DNA of 64,000 nucleotides from HGM04593 sp045631905 (GCA_045631905.1 JAZQVO010000017.1:1-64000); one strand, 5' to 3'; counted from the stretch's first letter, positions 54,160 through 63,973 are shown. Program-made: numbers and translations. The notes: generated from the sequence alone by a model not told the origin.

Positions 54160-55068
54160 TTAATTCTTGTTATATACAGTAAAAGTTTGATAGGGGAAGT
54201 TCAAGCCACGTTTGGGGAATGTCTCATAAACAGCCTTGTTCATGTCGAAATATACACCCCAATAATCGACCTGTTTTGCCCATACACGAACAACAATATC
54301 TATTGAGCTTGTGTTCAAAGCAGAGAGAGCCACAAAAGGTTCGGCAGGCTCGTTAAGAATACGTTTATCGGCATTTATAAGCTCCATAAGTACCTCTTTT
54401 GCTTTTTCAAAATCGTCGCCATAAGATATTGAAAAAGTAAAATCGACACGGCGTATGGTCTCGCGCGAATAGTTGTTTATGATACCTGTCGATAGAGGAC
54501 CGTTGGGAATAAGAATAACTTTGTTATCACCGGTCTTAATCAAAGTGTTGAATATCTGAATCTCCTTAACAGAACCTGCCTGTCCTTGTGCCTCGATAAA
54601 ATCGCCAACTTTGAAAGGACGGAAAAGAAGAATTATCACACCTCCTGCAAAGTTCTGCAAGGTTCCGCTGAGAGCCATACCGACAGCAACACCGGCCGAA
54701 GCAAAAAGAGCTATGAAAGAAGATGTATCGAGCCCTATCACACCTATAATTATCACAAGCAGGATTATGAGTGCTACAACATCGATAAGGCTCAAAAGGA
54801 AGGTTCTAACCGATATATTTGTATTCTTTTTCTCCATCAGGAGTTTGGTTACGGAGATAAGACGACGTGTCAGCCAACGACCGACGAACCAGATAAGAGC
54901 TATTTGTAAAAGTTTCCAACCGATTGTAAGAGCAAACTTCACAACGATGTTAGTAACTTCGGCAACTGTGAGGCCCGAAATTGTTGAGATAGCCTCATCG
55001 AGCTTTGCTGCCACATGAACAGAGTCGGTAGCAGCGGTAGCTGTTGCCATAATAAAATCAAGAATCAT
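54160..55068 (-). CDS. Small-conductance mechanosensitive channel (MscS family)
   Basis: 302 aa with three N-terminal membrane helices; the pore-lining third helix is the Ala/Gly-rich FIALFASAGVAVGMALSGTLQNFAGGVIILLFRPFKVGDFI-like region (A-VA-G-ALSG-LQNFA-G). The beta and alpha/beta cytoplasmic cage follows (GSVKEIQIFNT, LIPNG). It releases osmolytes on hypo-osmotic shock. Co-directional with the thioesterase; bcp lies 23 bp upstream. Confidence 0.94.
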   Translation of the reverse strand: MILDFIMATATAATDSVHVAAKLDEAISTISGLTVAEVTNIVVKFALTIGWKLLQIALIWFVGRWLTRRLISVTKLLMEKKNTNISVRTFLLSLIDVVALIILLVIIIGVIGLDTSSFIALFASAGVAVGMALSGTLQNFAGGVIILLFRPFKVGDFIEAQGQAGSVKEIQIFNTLIKTGDNKVILIPNGPLSTGIINNYSRETIRRVDFTFSISYGDDFEKAKEVLMELINADKRILNEPAEPFVALSALNTSSIDIVVRVWAKQVDYWGVYFDMNKAVYETFPKRGLNFPYQTFTVYNKN

Positions 55069-55091
55069 AGTAATATATTTTTATTTAGTAA

Positions 55092-55541
55092 TTATTCTCC
55101 CAATATCTGCTTGGCTGCGTTCTTTGTATCGACCTTTGTTATCACACGCTCCACCACGCCTGTGGAGTCTATGACAAATGTCGTGCGCACAATACCCATA
55201 TATTCGCGCCCGGCCATCTTTTTCTTTGCCCACACGCCGAAAGCCTCTATAAGTTTTTTATCTACATCGGCAATAAGGGGGAAGTTCAGTTGCTGTTTCT
55301 CTTTGAATCGCTCGTGCGACTTTGCGCTGTCGGCACTTACACCCACAACAGCATAACCTTCGGAGAGAAGCCTCTCCATACCGTCGCGCAGGGAACAAGC
55401 CTCGGCTGTACAACCGGGTGTACTGTCTTTGGGGTAAAAATATAGCACAAGGCGACGACCGCTGTAATCGCTCAATTTAACCTCGTTACCCATCTCGTCT
55501 GTTCCTAAAATCTCGGGTGCCTTATCTCCAACCTGTAACAT
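55092..55541 (-). CDS. bcp: Thioredoxin-dependent thiol peroxidase (Bcp/PrxQ)
   Basis: 149-residue peroxiredoxin. Peroxidatic Cys44 and resolving Cys49 are in TPGCTAEACS, the PrxQ five-residue spacing. It reduces hydroperoxides with thioredoxin. The leader has a strong hairpin (see 55571-55631). It lies 23 bp upstream of mscS. Confidence 0.96.
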   Translation of the reverse strand: MLQVGDKAPEILGTDEMGNEVKLSDYSGRRLVLYFYPKDSTPGCTAEACSLRDGMERLLSEGYAVVGVSADSAKSHERFKEKQQLNFPLIADVDKKLIEAFGVWAKKKMAGREYMGIVRTTFVIDSTGVVERVITKVDTKNAAKQILGE

Positions 55542-55570
55542 CTTAAATTTATATTTTGCTTAACATTAAA

Positions 55571-55639
55571 GAAAAAACAGCCCAAAACAAGCGTTTTATA
55601 ACCCTCAAAAGGCCTTGCTCGTTTTGGACTGCAAAGATA
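55571..55639 (-). promoter_or_regulatory. -7 box and adjoining terminator-like hairpin upstream of bcp
   Basis: On the minus strand TATCTTTG (55632-55639) is followed at once by CAGTCCAAAACGAGC...GCTTGTTTTGGGCTG, a 15-bp stem with two mismatches, and TTTTTTC (55571-55577). It is either the terminator of the DsbA-like gene or a leader attenuator of bcp. Confidence 0.5.
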
Positions 55640-55737
55640 GTTCTTTTTTGTCAAAAAATAATGGATACACCACCACAAATAGGTCTTAAAACTCACATTT
55701 TAACATGTAGCGTGGTTCGATAAACGATGCACCCTGT

Positions 55738-56715
55738 TTACGGCAGAACATGTTCAACAGGCACACCCTCGAGCGATACTGCATGCGACTCGGCATCGCC
55801 TTTTACAAATACAACAAAACCTTTGCCACGTGGTTTGAGCGCGACACCATGCTTTGCCACCAACTGTTCCAATATATCGGGCAGGCCGACATAAGATTCC
55901 ACATTCAAGGCCGACTTACCGCTCACACGTTGCATACCGAAGGCTGTGGCAATCTCAACAGGATAGACCGCGCCGTATCGCTCTACAAATTGTTTCACGT
56001 TATCTACGGAAGGTTCATAAGAGGGCCCCTCGGCAGGGAGAACCTTGCCATACGTTAGTTGCTTGATGTTTTGGACAAGGGTTTCAAATGTTGTAAAGCC
56101 ACGCAACAACATCTCGGTGCCTTTATACTGCAAAAGATAGGTCGGGAAGGAGTGAACATCATAGTGGTGCATACGCTCCTTTCCGTCGTCGAAGATACGT
56201 TGCACCTCACGGCTCTGCATTATATCTTTAAAGCGCGACGGTTCGTAGCCCAAGGTTGCCGACAAGTCGGCTATCACGCCGGCATCACATGTGAGCAAAG
56301 CATCAACGGCTGTCGCCTCCTGCAAGCGTCGCAGAAAGCGTGCCGAGCAGAGAGCGTGTTTGGCACCCGCCTTCTCATTATATATTGTAGCTGTAATATA
56401 TGCGAGGTTTTGTGGCGCGGTCGAACGATGTTCGTTGCTAAACAGACGGAACCCATGCTCGCAGACAGGCATACCATGTACAGACGAAGCTTCGCACCAT
56501 GCTTTATGAATGTTTCTGTTCGACAGCTCGATATCACCTCCTATCCCCAGCCTTCTGTTGCTGTATTTTGTAATATCGTCTATCATACACCCCATTACAT
56601 ACTCCACCTCCACTTTATCGCCCATAAGAAAATCGACAGCTCTCAACACGGGAGCGCTACCCCAACACCATGTACAAACAGGGTCGGCAAATACTGTAAT
56701 CTTTAATTTTTTCAT
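55738..56715 (-). CDS. DsbA-family thioredoxin-fold protein (FrnE/SpxH-like)
   Basis: 325 aa, no signal peptide, so probably cytoplasmic. The active site DPVCTWCWG (Cys14, Cys17) starts the thioredoxin fold; helical insert follows, and cis-Pro is in HSFPTYLL near residue 191. A C-terminal extension of about 100 residues is more like a protein-binding part of the FrnE/SpxH group, which includes disulfide oxidoreductases and a ClpXP adaptor. Its actual role is not settled. Single gene. Confidence 0.82.
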   Translation of the reverse strand: MKKLKITVFADPVCTWCWGSAPVLRAVDFLMGDKVEVEYVMGCMIDDITKYSNRRLGIGGDIELSNRNIHKAWCEASSVHGMPVCEHGFRLFSNEHRSTAPQNLAYITATIYNEKAGAKHALCSARFLRRLQEATAVDALLTCDAGVIADLSATLGYEPSRFKDIMQSREVQRIFDDGKERMHHYDVHSFPTYLLQYKGTEMLLRGFTTFETLVQNIKQLTYGKVLPAEGPSYEPSVDNVKQFVERYGAVYPVEIATAFGMQRVSGKSALNVESYVGLPDILEQLVAKHGVALKPRGKGFVVFVKGDAESHAVSLEGVPVEHVLP

Positions 56716-56785
56716 TGTTCATCTGTTTTTTATTCAATTACAACAAACGAACTGTTTTTTTGTTGCAACGCGGGCAGACATATAA

Positions 56786-56820
56786 TAAAAAGGACCGAAA
56801 CTAAATTTCGGTCCTTTTTA
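56786..56820 (-). terminator. Terminator of the bamD-rpoZ-DUF4293 operon
   Basis: AAAAAGGACCGAAA pairs with TTTCGGTCCTTTTT around a short loop; works for the minus-strand operon and also has a plus-strand T-tract. Confidence 0.9.
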
Positions 56821-56839
56821 TATATTCCTTAATGTGTAA

Positions 56840-57307
56840 TTAATCTCTCAAACGGAAGCCTGTTGCTTTTGCAAGTATCTTAGCCTCTGTACGGCGTACC
56901 GACAAGAATGTCATAGCGTTGAGTATCACCACGGCAAGTGGTAATATCACTCCGTCGCGCAAATCGGCAATAGCGGTGTCAATCATTATCAGCACATACA
57001 CCACCAACAGTATGTAATAACCGGCCAACAACAGCATCGACAATATTGCAGAGCGTTTCTGTAACTCAAAATTACTAAACAGCGACACAAACAAACCAAA
57101 GAGGTTTACAAGGGTAGCTACAATAAGAATTACTCCCAACGCGGCTACAACAGCTGTCGAGGAACCGTCGGGAAGCTGTAACGAGAAGTTCCCAAGCATG
57201 TACGACGCACCACTTGGCTCCTCCAACCTCACTACATCACAAAACATTGCAAACACGAGCAATGCAATAGAGAGTGCGTAGAATAATTGATAAAAGCGAA
57301 ATTTCAT
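56840..57307 (-). CDS. DUF4293 family membrane protein
   Basis: 155-residue protein with four hydrophobic helices (about 8-22, 50-75, 85-107, 115-135). It matches the Bacteroidetes DUF4293 family in pattern and in its usual position right after the omega gene (2 bp here). Function unknown; the position after rpoZ is conserved in this phylum. Confidence 0.85.
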   Translation of the reverse strand: MKFRFYQLFYALSIALLVFAMFCDVVRLEEPSGASYMLGNFSLQLPDGSSTAVVAALGVILIVATLVNLFGLFVSLFSNFELQKRSAILSMLLLAGYYILLVVYVLIMIDTAIADLRDGVILPLAVVILNAMTFLSVRRTEAKILAKATGFRLRD

Positions 57308-57309
57308 GA

Positions 57310-57645
57310 TTAGGCCTCCTCAGCTGCCTCTTTTGAGGGATCGCGGAAATAAACTTTACCCTCGATAAATTCCTGAGCCGCAATAAGTGTGGGCTTGGGC
57401 AGACGCTCATAGTAGCGTGAAATCTCTATCTGCTCGTGGTTCTCGAACTGCTCTTCGAGGTTGTCTGTGGTAGAAGAGAACTCGTTGAGTTTCTTCAAGA
57501 GCTCTTCTTTCATCTCGGCGGCAATTTGGTTTGAACGCTTGCCGATGATAGCTACCGACTCATACACATTACCTGTTTCGTTTACAAAATCGGCCATGTC
57601 ACGTGTGACAGTGTTTGTAGGGGCATTTGTCTTTTTGTAATCCAT
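57310..57645 (-). CDS. rpoZ: RNA polymerase omega subunit (Bacteroidetes RpoZ)
   Basis: 111-residue omega homolog. The core NVYESVAIIGKRSNQIAAEMKEELLKKL corresponds to the omega helix pattern (YE-V-I--RA-QIA), with a charged linker and an acidic C-terminus. It stabilises beta-prime folding in RNA polymerase assembly. bamD lies 33 bp upstream and DUF4293 2 bp downstream. Confidence 0.92.
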   Translation of the reverse strand: MDYKKTNAPTNTVTRDMADFVNETGNVYESVAIIGKRSNQIAAEMKEELLKKLNEFSSTTDNLEEQFENHEQIEISRYYERLPKPTLIAAQEFIEGKVYFRDPSKEAAEEA

Positions 57646-57678
57646 TTTATATACTCGTTTTAAATATTTTCTATTTGG

Positions 57679-58500
57679 TTATTCTGTTATTTTTTCCAAC
57701 TGTTTTTGAGACTTTTTATAATATTTATCGGCCTCTTCCAGGTATTTGCTCGTGGGAAACTCGTTCTTGAAAGCATAATACTCATCGACAGTCTCTCTGT
57801 AACGCTCGGGCTGTAACTCGGCTACGCTCTTGTCGGCCATGTGATAACGTGCTCTCAAAATAAGAATCGACAAGTCTTCGCGTAATTTTGTGTAGGGATA
57901 GTCTTTCAATGCGTTTTGTGCAGTAATAATACATGCTTGGTAGTTGTTACCCAAATGCGCATTATAATCGCCCAAATCGTAATATAGCTTTGCCGACAGG
58001 TAGTCCTTCATAACAAGCACATCGTGCATGTCGAACATCATCTGCTGAGCCTCTTTGCCAAACTCGCTTTCGGGATAGTACTCCATGAACAACTGCAACT
58101 CCTCGATAGCTGTATAGGTATCTGTCTGGTCGAGCTCAGGTTCTGCTATATTCTTATATAGCGACTTTCCTGAGTGAAAACGAGATGTTTCGGCATACAT
58201 ACCGCGGGGGTAGTTGCTGTAACAGGCCTTGAAGCATTGCGATGCTGTTTCATAGTCACCCGACTCATAATAGCACATTGCCAAAAGGAACATAGACTCA
58301 TCGGCCTTGTCGCTACCTTTAAAAAGGGTTACCACGCTCTCAATAAGAGTTGCGGCCTTTCTGTAATCACCTTTAAGGTACAGGGCTTTTGCCTCTTCAT
58401 ACTTATATTCAACATCGTTCATCTTCATCACCTTGTTGTATGATGAACATGACGACATAAAAACAAGTATTGTCAATATTATATATAAAACCCGCTTCAT
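57679..58500 (-). CDS. bamD: BamD outer membrane assembly lipoprotein
   Basis: 273-residue lipoprotein (lipobox FMSSC, Cys18) with five TPR-like helical pairs, starting YKYEEAKALYLKGDYRKAATLIE. BamD acts with BamA in inserting outer-membrane barrels. First gene of the bamD-rpoZ-DUF4293 operon with a well-spaced promoter. The Bacteroidales form is short and divergent relative to Proteobacterial BamD. Confidence 0.92.
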   Translation of the reverse strand: MKRVLYIILTILVFMSSCSSYNKVMKMNDVEYKYEEAKALYLKGDYRKAATLIESVVTLFKGSDKADESMFLLAMCYYESGDYETASQCFKACYSNYPRGMYAETSRFHSGKSLYKNIAEPELDQTDTYTAIEELQLFMEYYPESEFGKEAQQMMFDMHDVLVMKDYLSAKLYYDLGDYNAHLGNNYQACIITAQNALKDYPYTKLREDLSILILRARYHMADKSVAELQPERYRETVDEYYAFKNEFPTSKYLEEADKYYKKSQKQLEKITE

Positions 58501-58580
58501 TACCTTCTATTATAACAAGAATCAGCAGTCACAGGCACCTCAACATCGGCCTCCAACCGCAATAAAACACAAATTGCCTG

Positions 58581-58611
58581 CAAAGATAGCTCTTTTTGAG
58601 CACATTTACAA
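58581..58611 (-). promoter_or_regulatory. Promoter of the bamD operon
   Basis: On the minus strand TTG (58609-58611), 20 bp, then TATCTTTG (58581-58588). Confidence 0.75.
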
Positions 58612-58760
58612 CGAAACAAGTGTTATTTATTTATAATAAATAGAAGAGGTGCAACAAATATTGACAGCCTCATAGCATCGAGCAATCACAAAAAAGCAAC
58701 ATACAGCTTTTTATATCATATTTTTTATTATATTAGCAAGTTATTTAAACCACAGAGATT

Positions 58761-60788
58761 ATGAACTTCAAATTAGAATCGACATACACACCCATGGGCG
58801 ACCAGCCCGAGGCTATTGCACAGCTTGTAGAGGGTGTTAAAAACGGGACACCTGCACAAACTCTTTTAGGCGTTACCGGTTCGGGAAAAACCTTCACCAT
58901 TGCCAACGTAATAAAGGAGATTAACCGCCCAACACTCATTTTGAGCCACAACAAGACACTTGCGGCACAGCTATACAACGAGTTTAAAGGATTCTTCCCC
59001 AACAACGCAGTAGAGTACTATGTATCGTACTACGACTACTACCAACCTGAGGCATATATACCGTCGAGCGACACATATATAGAAAAAGACCTCGCCATAA
59101 ACGACGAGATAGACAAGTTGCGTCTATCGGCCACATCAGCACTGCTTTCGGGCCGAAAAGATGTAGTGGTAATATCCTCGGTATCCTGTATTTACGGCAT
59201 GGGCAACCCCTCGGACTTTTACAAAAACGTAATAGCGGTGCGTGTGGGCGACAAACTCGACCGCAATGTTTTTCTACACAAGCTCGTGGGTAGTTTGTAC
59301 ACACGTAACGACATTGAGCTAAACCGTGGTAACTTCAGGGTGAAAGGCGACACCGTGGAGGTGAGCCTTGCATACAGCGACCACGTGTTGCGCATAACCT
59401 TCTGGGACGACGATATTGAGAGTATCGAAGAGATTGACGGCGACACAGGTGTGCGTATAGCAACCTTCGACGACTACAAGATATACCCGGCCAACCTCTT
59501 CATGACCACCAAAGAGAGCACCGAGCGTGCCATAAGGGAGATTGAAAAAGACCTCATAGAACGAGAAGAGTATTTTCGTGAGATAGGCAAACCACTCGAA
59601 GCAAAACGCCTGCACGAACGTGTCACATACGACACCGAGATGTTACGCGAGCTGGGGCACTGCTCGGGCATAGAAAACTACTCGCGTTACTTCGACGGAC
59701 GCGAGCCGGGCACCCGCCCCTACTGTCTGCTCGACTTTTTCCCCGACGACTTTCTGCTCATCATCGACGAGAGCCACGTAAGCGTTCCCCAGATACACGC
59801 GATGTATGGTGGCGACCGTGCCCGCAAAACCAACCTTGTGGAGTTTGGTTTCCGTCTGCCTGCCGCCTTCGACAACCGCCCGTTGAAGTTCGAAGAATTC
59901 ACCCAGCTAACCCACCAGGTAATATATGTGAGCGCAACACCTGCCGACTACGAGCTACAACAGAGCGAGGGCATAATTGTAGACCAAGTCATACGCCCGA
60001 CAGGCCTCCTCGACCCACAAATAGAGGTGCGACCACTTGTAAACCAAGTCGACGACCTCATGGAGGAGATACAGCAACGTGTGGAGCGCGAAGAGCGCGT
60101 ACTTGTCACCACGCTCACCAAACGCATGGCCGAAGAACTTACAGAGCACCTGCTTAAATTCGGGGTACGATGCAACTACATACACAGCGATGTGGACACC
60201 CTCGAACGCATACAGATAATGACCGACCTGCGCGAAGGCGTTTACGACGTGCTCATAGGAGTAAACCTCTTGCGCGAGGGCCTCGACCTCCCCGAAGTTT
60301 CGCTTGTAGCCATACTCGATGCCGACAAAGAGGGGTTCCTGCGCGACCACCGTTCACTAACACAGACCGCCGGTCGTGCGGCCCGCAACGTAAACGGGCT
60401 TGTTATATTTTATGCCGACAAAATTACCCCAAGCATGCAAAAAACCATCAACGAGACAACCCGACGTCGCGAGAAGCAGATGGCCTTCAACAAGGAACAC
60501 GGCATAACCCCCACCCCCATCAAGAAGGAGATAAGCAACGCACTCATGCAGGAGAAGCGCGAAAAAGATGGACCGAAACAACTCAGAATGTACTCCGAGG
60601 ATACCATCACAACAACCGTTGCATGCGACCCCATAGTAGAATACATGAGCGCCGAGCAACTTAAAAAGAGCATAGAGCGCACACGTCGTCTCATGCAGGA
60701 AGCCTCCGACAAAATGGAGTTTATCGAGGCGGCACAATACCGCGACGAGATGTTCAAACTGCAAGAGCTACTTAAAAAGAAAGAATAA
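58761..60788 (+). CDS. uvrB: Excinuclease ABC subunit B
   Basis: UvrB (675 aa) verifies damage and recruits UvrC in nucleotide excision repair. Walker A GVTGSGKT at 37-44, the beta-hairpin YVSYYDYYQPEAYIP at about 92-106, helicase motifs DESHVSVPQIHAMYGG, VSATPADYE, GVNLLREGLDLPEVSLV and QTAGRAARN, then the C-terminal UVR motif EAAQYRDEMFKLQELLKK. It ends 3 bp before the convergent methyltransferase gene. Confidence 0.97.
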   Translation: MNFKLESTYTPMGDQPEAIAQLVEGVKNGTPAQTLLGVTGSGKTFTIANVIKEINRPTLILSHNKTLAAQLYNEFKGFFPNNAVEYYVSYYDYYQPEAYIPSSDTYIEKDLAINDEIDKLRLSATSALLSGRKDVVVISSVSCIYGMGNPSDFYKNVIAVRVGDKLDRNVFLHKLVGSLYTRNDIELNRGNFRVKGDTVEVSLAYSDHVLRITFWDDDIESIEEIDGDTGVRIATFDDYKIYPANLFMTTKESTERAIREIEKDLIEREEYFREIGKPLEAKRLHERVTYDTEMLRELGHCSGIENYSRYFDGREPGTRPYCLLDFFPDDFLLIIDESHVSVPQIHAMYGGDRARKTNLVEFGFRLPAAFDNRPLKFEEFTQLTHQVIYVSATPADYELQQSEGIIVDQVIRPTGLLDPQIEVRPLVNQVDDLMEEIQQRVEREERVLVTTLTKRMAEELTEHLLKFGVRCNYIHSDVDTLERIQIMTDLREGVYDVLIGVNLLREGLDLPEVSLVAILDADKEGFLRDHRSLTQTAGRAARNVNGLVIFYADKITPSMQKTINETTRRREKQMAFNKEHGITPTPIKKEISNALMQEKREKDGPKQLRMYSEDTITTTVACDPIVEYMSAEQLKKSIERTRRLMQEASDKMEFIEAAQYRDEMFKLQELLKKKE

Positions 60789-60791
60789 TTC

Positions 60792-61496
60792 CTATTTATA
60801 TATTAAGAATATACATGGGATTTTTGAGAGGTCGGGTACTTTACCCTTCCACTCTTTTATGGTGCGTGTGTGCACATACTCGTCGTCGCATGTAAGATTG
60901 GCGGCTATGCACAATTTTGTCTGGGGACGACAATTTTTAAGTATATCCTCCACCATCTTATTGTTGCGATAGGGGGTCTCTATGAATAATTGGGTCTGCT
61001 CCTCGTTGTAGACACGTTGTTCCAGCTGCCGCAGTCTTTTGGCGCGATCTTCGGGCTTAATGGGCAGGTAGCCATGAAAAGCAAAGCTCTGCCCGTTGAA
61101 CCCCGAGGCCATGACCGACAGAATGATGCTCGACGGGCCTACCAAAGGCACCACCTTCAACCCCTTACGCTGCGCAATAGCAACAACATCGGCACCCGGG
61201 TCGGCCACAGCAGGACAGCCGGCCTCCGATATTACACCCATAGGCTTACCCTCGTGCAAGGGACGCAAAAAGCCCGAAATATCGGCAGGGGAGGTGTGTT
61301 TGTTCAACTCAAAAAATTGCGAGCCGTCAATATCGAAATTACTATCCACAGCACGCAAGAAACGACGTGCCGAGCGTATATCCTCGACAATAAAATGCCT
61401 TATCCCCGATATTATTTCGGCGTTATGTTGCGGTAGAACTTTTGTCACAGAGGTATCGCCCAAGGTCACGGGCAACAAATATAATGCAGTCTCCAT
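60792..61496 (-). CDS. RsmI-like SAM-dependent tetrapyrrole-methylase-family protein
   Basis: 234 aa. Motifs HFIVEDIRSARRFL near residue 35, GVISEAGCPAVADPGADVV near 87 and VPLVGPSSIILSVMASGFNGQ near 115 match RsmI, which 2'-O-methylates C1402 of 16S rRNA, but it is shorter and divergent at the N-terminus (no PIGNL). Bacteroidetes carry this short paralog in addition to or instead of standard RsmI. The rRNA target is inferred. Confidence 0.82.
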   Translation of the reverse strand: METALYLLPVTLGDTSVTKVLPQHNAEIISGIRHFIVEDIRSARRFLRAVDSNFDIDGSQFFELNKHTSPADISGFLRPLHEGKPMGVISEAGCPAVADPGADVVAIAQRKGLKVVPLVGPSSIILSVMASGFNGQSFAFHGYLPIKPEDRAKRLRQLEQRVYNEEQTQLFIETPYRNNKMVEDILKNCRPQTKLCIAANLTCDDEYVHTRTIKEWKGKVPDLSKIPCIFLIYK

Positions 61497-61502
61497 ACTC
61501 TT

Positions 61503-62525
61503 TTATTTGATTTTCAGTTGCGAAAATAATCGCACACCCTTCACGTAATATTGCCAAAGGAGCGAAAAGTCGCCCTGCCCTGCAAGTTTGTTGCAAACAG
61601 TCTTTCTCAAATTTTCTTGTCGCTGTGGCAAAAAATCCTTTTTCATCGACAAGAAATCCCTTCGCGCCTTTATAACGGCTTTAAAATCTCCAAAATCTCC
61701 ACACAGCAGGAATTTAAACGCAGCTACATAATCGAGCAACATACGCACTCTCATAACCGAAGAGAGCCTCCCCTGAGGCAGATTTTTATATAACATCAAT
61801 AAATTATTGCGAAAATTAAGGTAGGTTTTTCGCGGGTTACTCTTGTTGAGGGTAGCCCCACCCACATGATACACCACACTTGCAGGGACCGCCTTTATAA
61901 CACCGCCACGCGCAAGCATGCGCCAGCAAAGGTCCACCTCCTCCATGTGCGCAAAAAAACGCCCATCGAAGCCACCCACCGACCTAAACACATCGCTACG
62001 GACAAGCAGAGAGGCACCGGTAGCCCAGAACAGAGAGCATGGAGCATCGTACTGCCCTTTATCCTCCTCCACCGTGTCGAACAGACGACCACGACAATAT
62101 GGATAACCGTATTTGTCGATAAAGCCACCCGATGCACCTGCATATTCAAAATATTTTTTATTGTTGTACGAAAGGACTTTGGGCTGACAGGCCACAACCT
62201 CACTATTACTCTCCATGAGCGCAAGAAGCGGAGCAAGCCACCCCTCGGTAACCTCTACATCGCTGTTAAGCAACAAAAAGTAACGAGCATCGAGCAGAGC
62301 AAGGGAGCGGTTATACCCCTCGGCAAAGCCATAATTTTCTCCAAGCTCCAGAAGCTCCACAGCGGGAAATTCCCTGCGCACAACAACAACAGAAGCGTCG
62401 GTCGAGCCGTTATCGGCAACAACGATTCTTGCCCCCTGAGAAAACTTCACCACAGAAGGCAGGAAGCGACGAAGCATCGCTTCACCGTTATAATTAAGTA
62501 TTACTATCGCAACCTTGGAACCCAT
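61503..62525 (-). CDS. Family 2 glycosyltransferase
   Basis: 340 aa, GT-A fold. NTP-sugar binding start VAIVILNYNGEAML, then VVADNGSTDAS, the metal-binding LLNSDVEV (DxD-like N-S-D) near 87, and FAHMEEVDLCWRML (acceptor loop). The C-terminus has no membrane helix. Probably adds a sugar such as rhamnose to a surface glycan. It lies 6 bp after mtaB and directly before the RsmI-like gene. Confidence 0.9.
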   Translation of the reverse strand: MGSKVAIVILNYNGEAMLRRFLPSVVKFSQGARIVVADNGSTDASVVVVRREFPAVELLELGENYGFAEGYNRSLALLDARYFLLLNSDVEVTEGWLAPLLALMESNSEVVACQPKVLSYNNKKYFEYAGASGGFIDKYGYPYCRGRLFDTVEEDKGQYDAPCSLFWATGASLLVRSDVFRSVGGFDGRFFAHMEEVDLCWRMLARGGVIKAVPASVVYHVGGATLNKSNPRKTYLNFRNNLLMLYKNLPQGRLSSVMRVRMLLDYVAAFKFLLCGDFGDFKAVIKARRDFLSMKKDFLPQRQENLRKTVCNKLAGQGDFSLLWQYYVKGVRLFSQLKIK

Positions 62526-62531
62526 GCCACA

Positions 62532-63863
62532 TTATAGAATTTCCAGAACCTCGGTAACAGTCAGAGCCTGTTTATCCTCGGTGAAACCTCCCAGACGCAC
62601 ACGCACCAAACGATTAACGTAGGCGGGGTTATTTTCGGTCTCCACACGTATATAATTGGCAGTAAAGCCACCTATCGGCATGCAGGGACGTGGTTTTTCA
62701 AAAAGAACAACCGCCTCACGACCTATGTAACGCTCATAGAACGCAACACGTTTCTCCTCGGATAGTTCAATGAGCTGATGGCTGCGACGATGCTTTTCGG
62801 CAGGAGAGACTGCACCTTCTATCTTTAACGCCTGTGTCCCGGGACGCTCCGAGTAGCTGAACACATGCAGTTGCGAAATATCGAGCCCTTTTATAAAATT
62901 GTATGCTTTTTCAAAAAGTTCCTCACTCTCGCCACGGGTGCCCACAATAACATCGACACCTATAAAAGCATCGGGCAACACCTCGCGCACCTTTGCTATC
63001 TTTTCGGCAAAGAAGGCTGTGTCGTAACGGCGATGCATGAGTTTAAGCACCTCGTCGCTACCGGCCTGTAACGGTATATGCAGGTGTGGCATGAAACTGC
63101 GCGAGCCTGCCATATACTCTATTATTTCATCGGTGATGAGGTTTGGTTCTATCGAAGATATGCGGTAGCGTTCTACCCCCTCGACACCATCTAACGCCTT
63201 GACAAGAGAGAGAAAGTTCTCTCCTGTCGATTTACCAAAATCGCCTATATTGACACCTGTAATAACTATCTCCTTACCCCCCTCGGCAACAGCACTGCGA
63301 GCCTGTGCAACAAGCTCTTCGATTTTGGGGTTTCTGCTACGACCACGCGCAAAAGGTATTGTGCAGTATGTACAGAAGTAGTCGCAACCGTCCTGTACCT
63401 TCAAGAAATAACGTGTACGGCAACCGCGTGAGCACGAATGAACAAAATTACGCACATCTTTCGACGGTTGTGCAAACCACTCGCCACCCTCGGTATGTTT
63501 TTCGAGCTTACCAAGATGCTCGAGCACGCTACCTTTGCGGTCGATACCTAAAACAACATCTACACCCAGCTCTTTCGATAATTTCTCGGGCGAGAGCTGT
63601 GCATAACAGCCTGTAACCACCACATAGGCTCCGGGGTGCTGACGAACAAGTTTGTGTATTGCCTGACGACATTTTTTCTCGGCCTCTTGGGTTACTGCAC
63701 AGCTGTTTATCACGCAAATGTCGGCCTTCTCACCACGCTTGGCGGTGCGTATACCGGCCTCCTGCAAGGTGCGTTCAATAGTCGCTGTCTCCGAAAAATT
63801 GAGCTTGCAACCAAGTGTATAATACACAGCTGTTTTATCTTTAAATATCGAGTAGTCTATCAT
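62532..63863 (-). CDS. mtaB: tRNA t6A37 methylthiotransferase MtaB
   Basis: 443 aa radical-SAM methylthiotransferase that converts t6A37 to ms2t6A in tRNAs reading ANN codons. N-terminal UPF0004 domain cysteines at 19, 55 and 86 bind one cluster; radical-SAM CDYFCTYC (160, 164, 167) binds the other; a TRAM-like domain ends the protein. First of mtaB-GT2-RsmI-like, spaced 6 bp apart. Confidence 0.94.
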   Translation of the reverse strand: MIDYSIFKDKTAVYYTLGCKLNFSETATIERTLQEAGIRTAKRGEKADICVINSCAVTQEAEKKCRQAIHKLVRQHPGAYVVVTGCYAQLSPEKLSKELGVDVVLGIDRKGSVLEHLGKLEKHTEGGEWFAQPSKDVRNFVHSCSRGCRTRYFLKVQDGCDYFCTYCTIPFARGRSRNPKIEELVAQARSAVAEGGKEIVITGVNIGDFGKSTGENFLSLVKALDGVEGVERYRISSIEPNLITDEIIEYMAGSRSFMPHLHIPLQAGSDEVLKLMHRRYDTAFFAEKIAKVREVLPDAFIGVDVIVGTRGESEELFEKAYNFIKGLDISQLHVFSYSERPGTQALKIEGAVSPAEKHRRSHQLIELSEEKRVAFYERYIGREAVVLFEKPRPCMPIGGFTANYIRVETENNPAYVNRLVRVRLGGFTEDKQALTVTEVLEIL

Positions 63864-63928
63864 TCTGTTTACCTATTGCCTGCAACATATTTTTATCGGA
63901 TGCGAAGATACAAAAAATAGCAGATAGT

Positions 63929-63973
63929 AAAAGCACGTGAGACCGACTATTTTGGTCGGCCTCACGTGCTTTT
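63929..63973. terminator. Bidirectional terminator upstream of mtaB
   Basis: AAAAGCACGTGAG and GACCGAC-type arms pair almost completely around a TATTTT centre. It can end a minus-strand gene lying to the right of the window. Confidence 0.8.

Noticed and set aside
55505..55696. Minus-strand frame of 63 codons overlapping the bcp start
   Set aside because: It runs through the bcp leader hairpin and lacks a start signal; bcp itself explains the coding signal.
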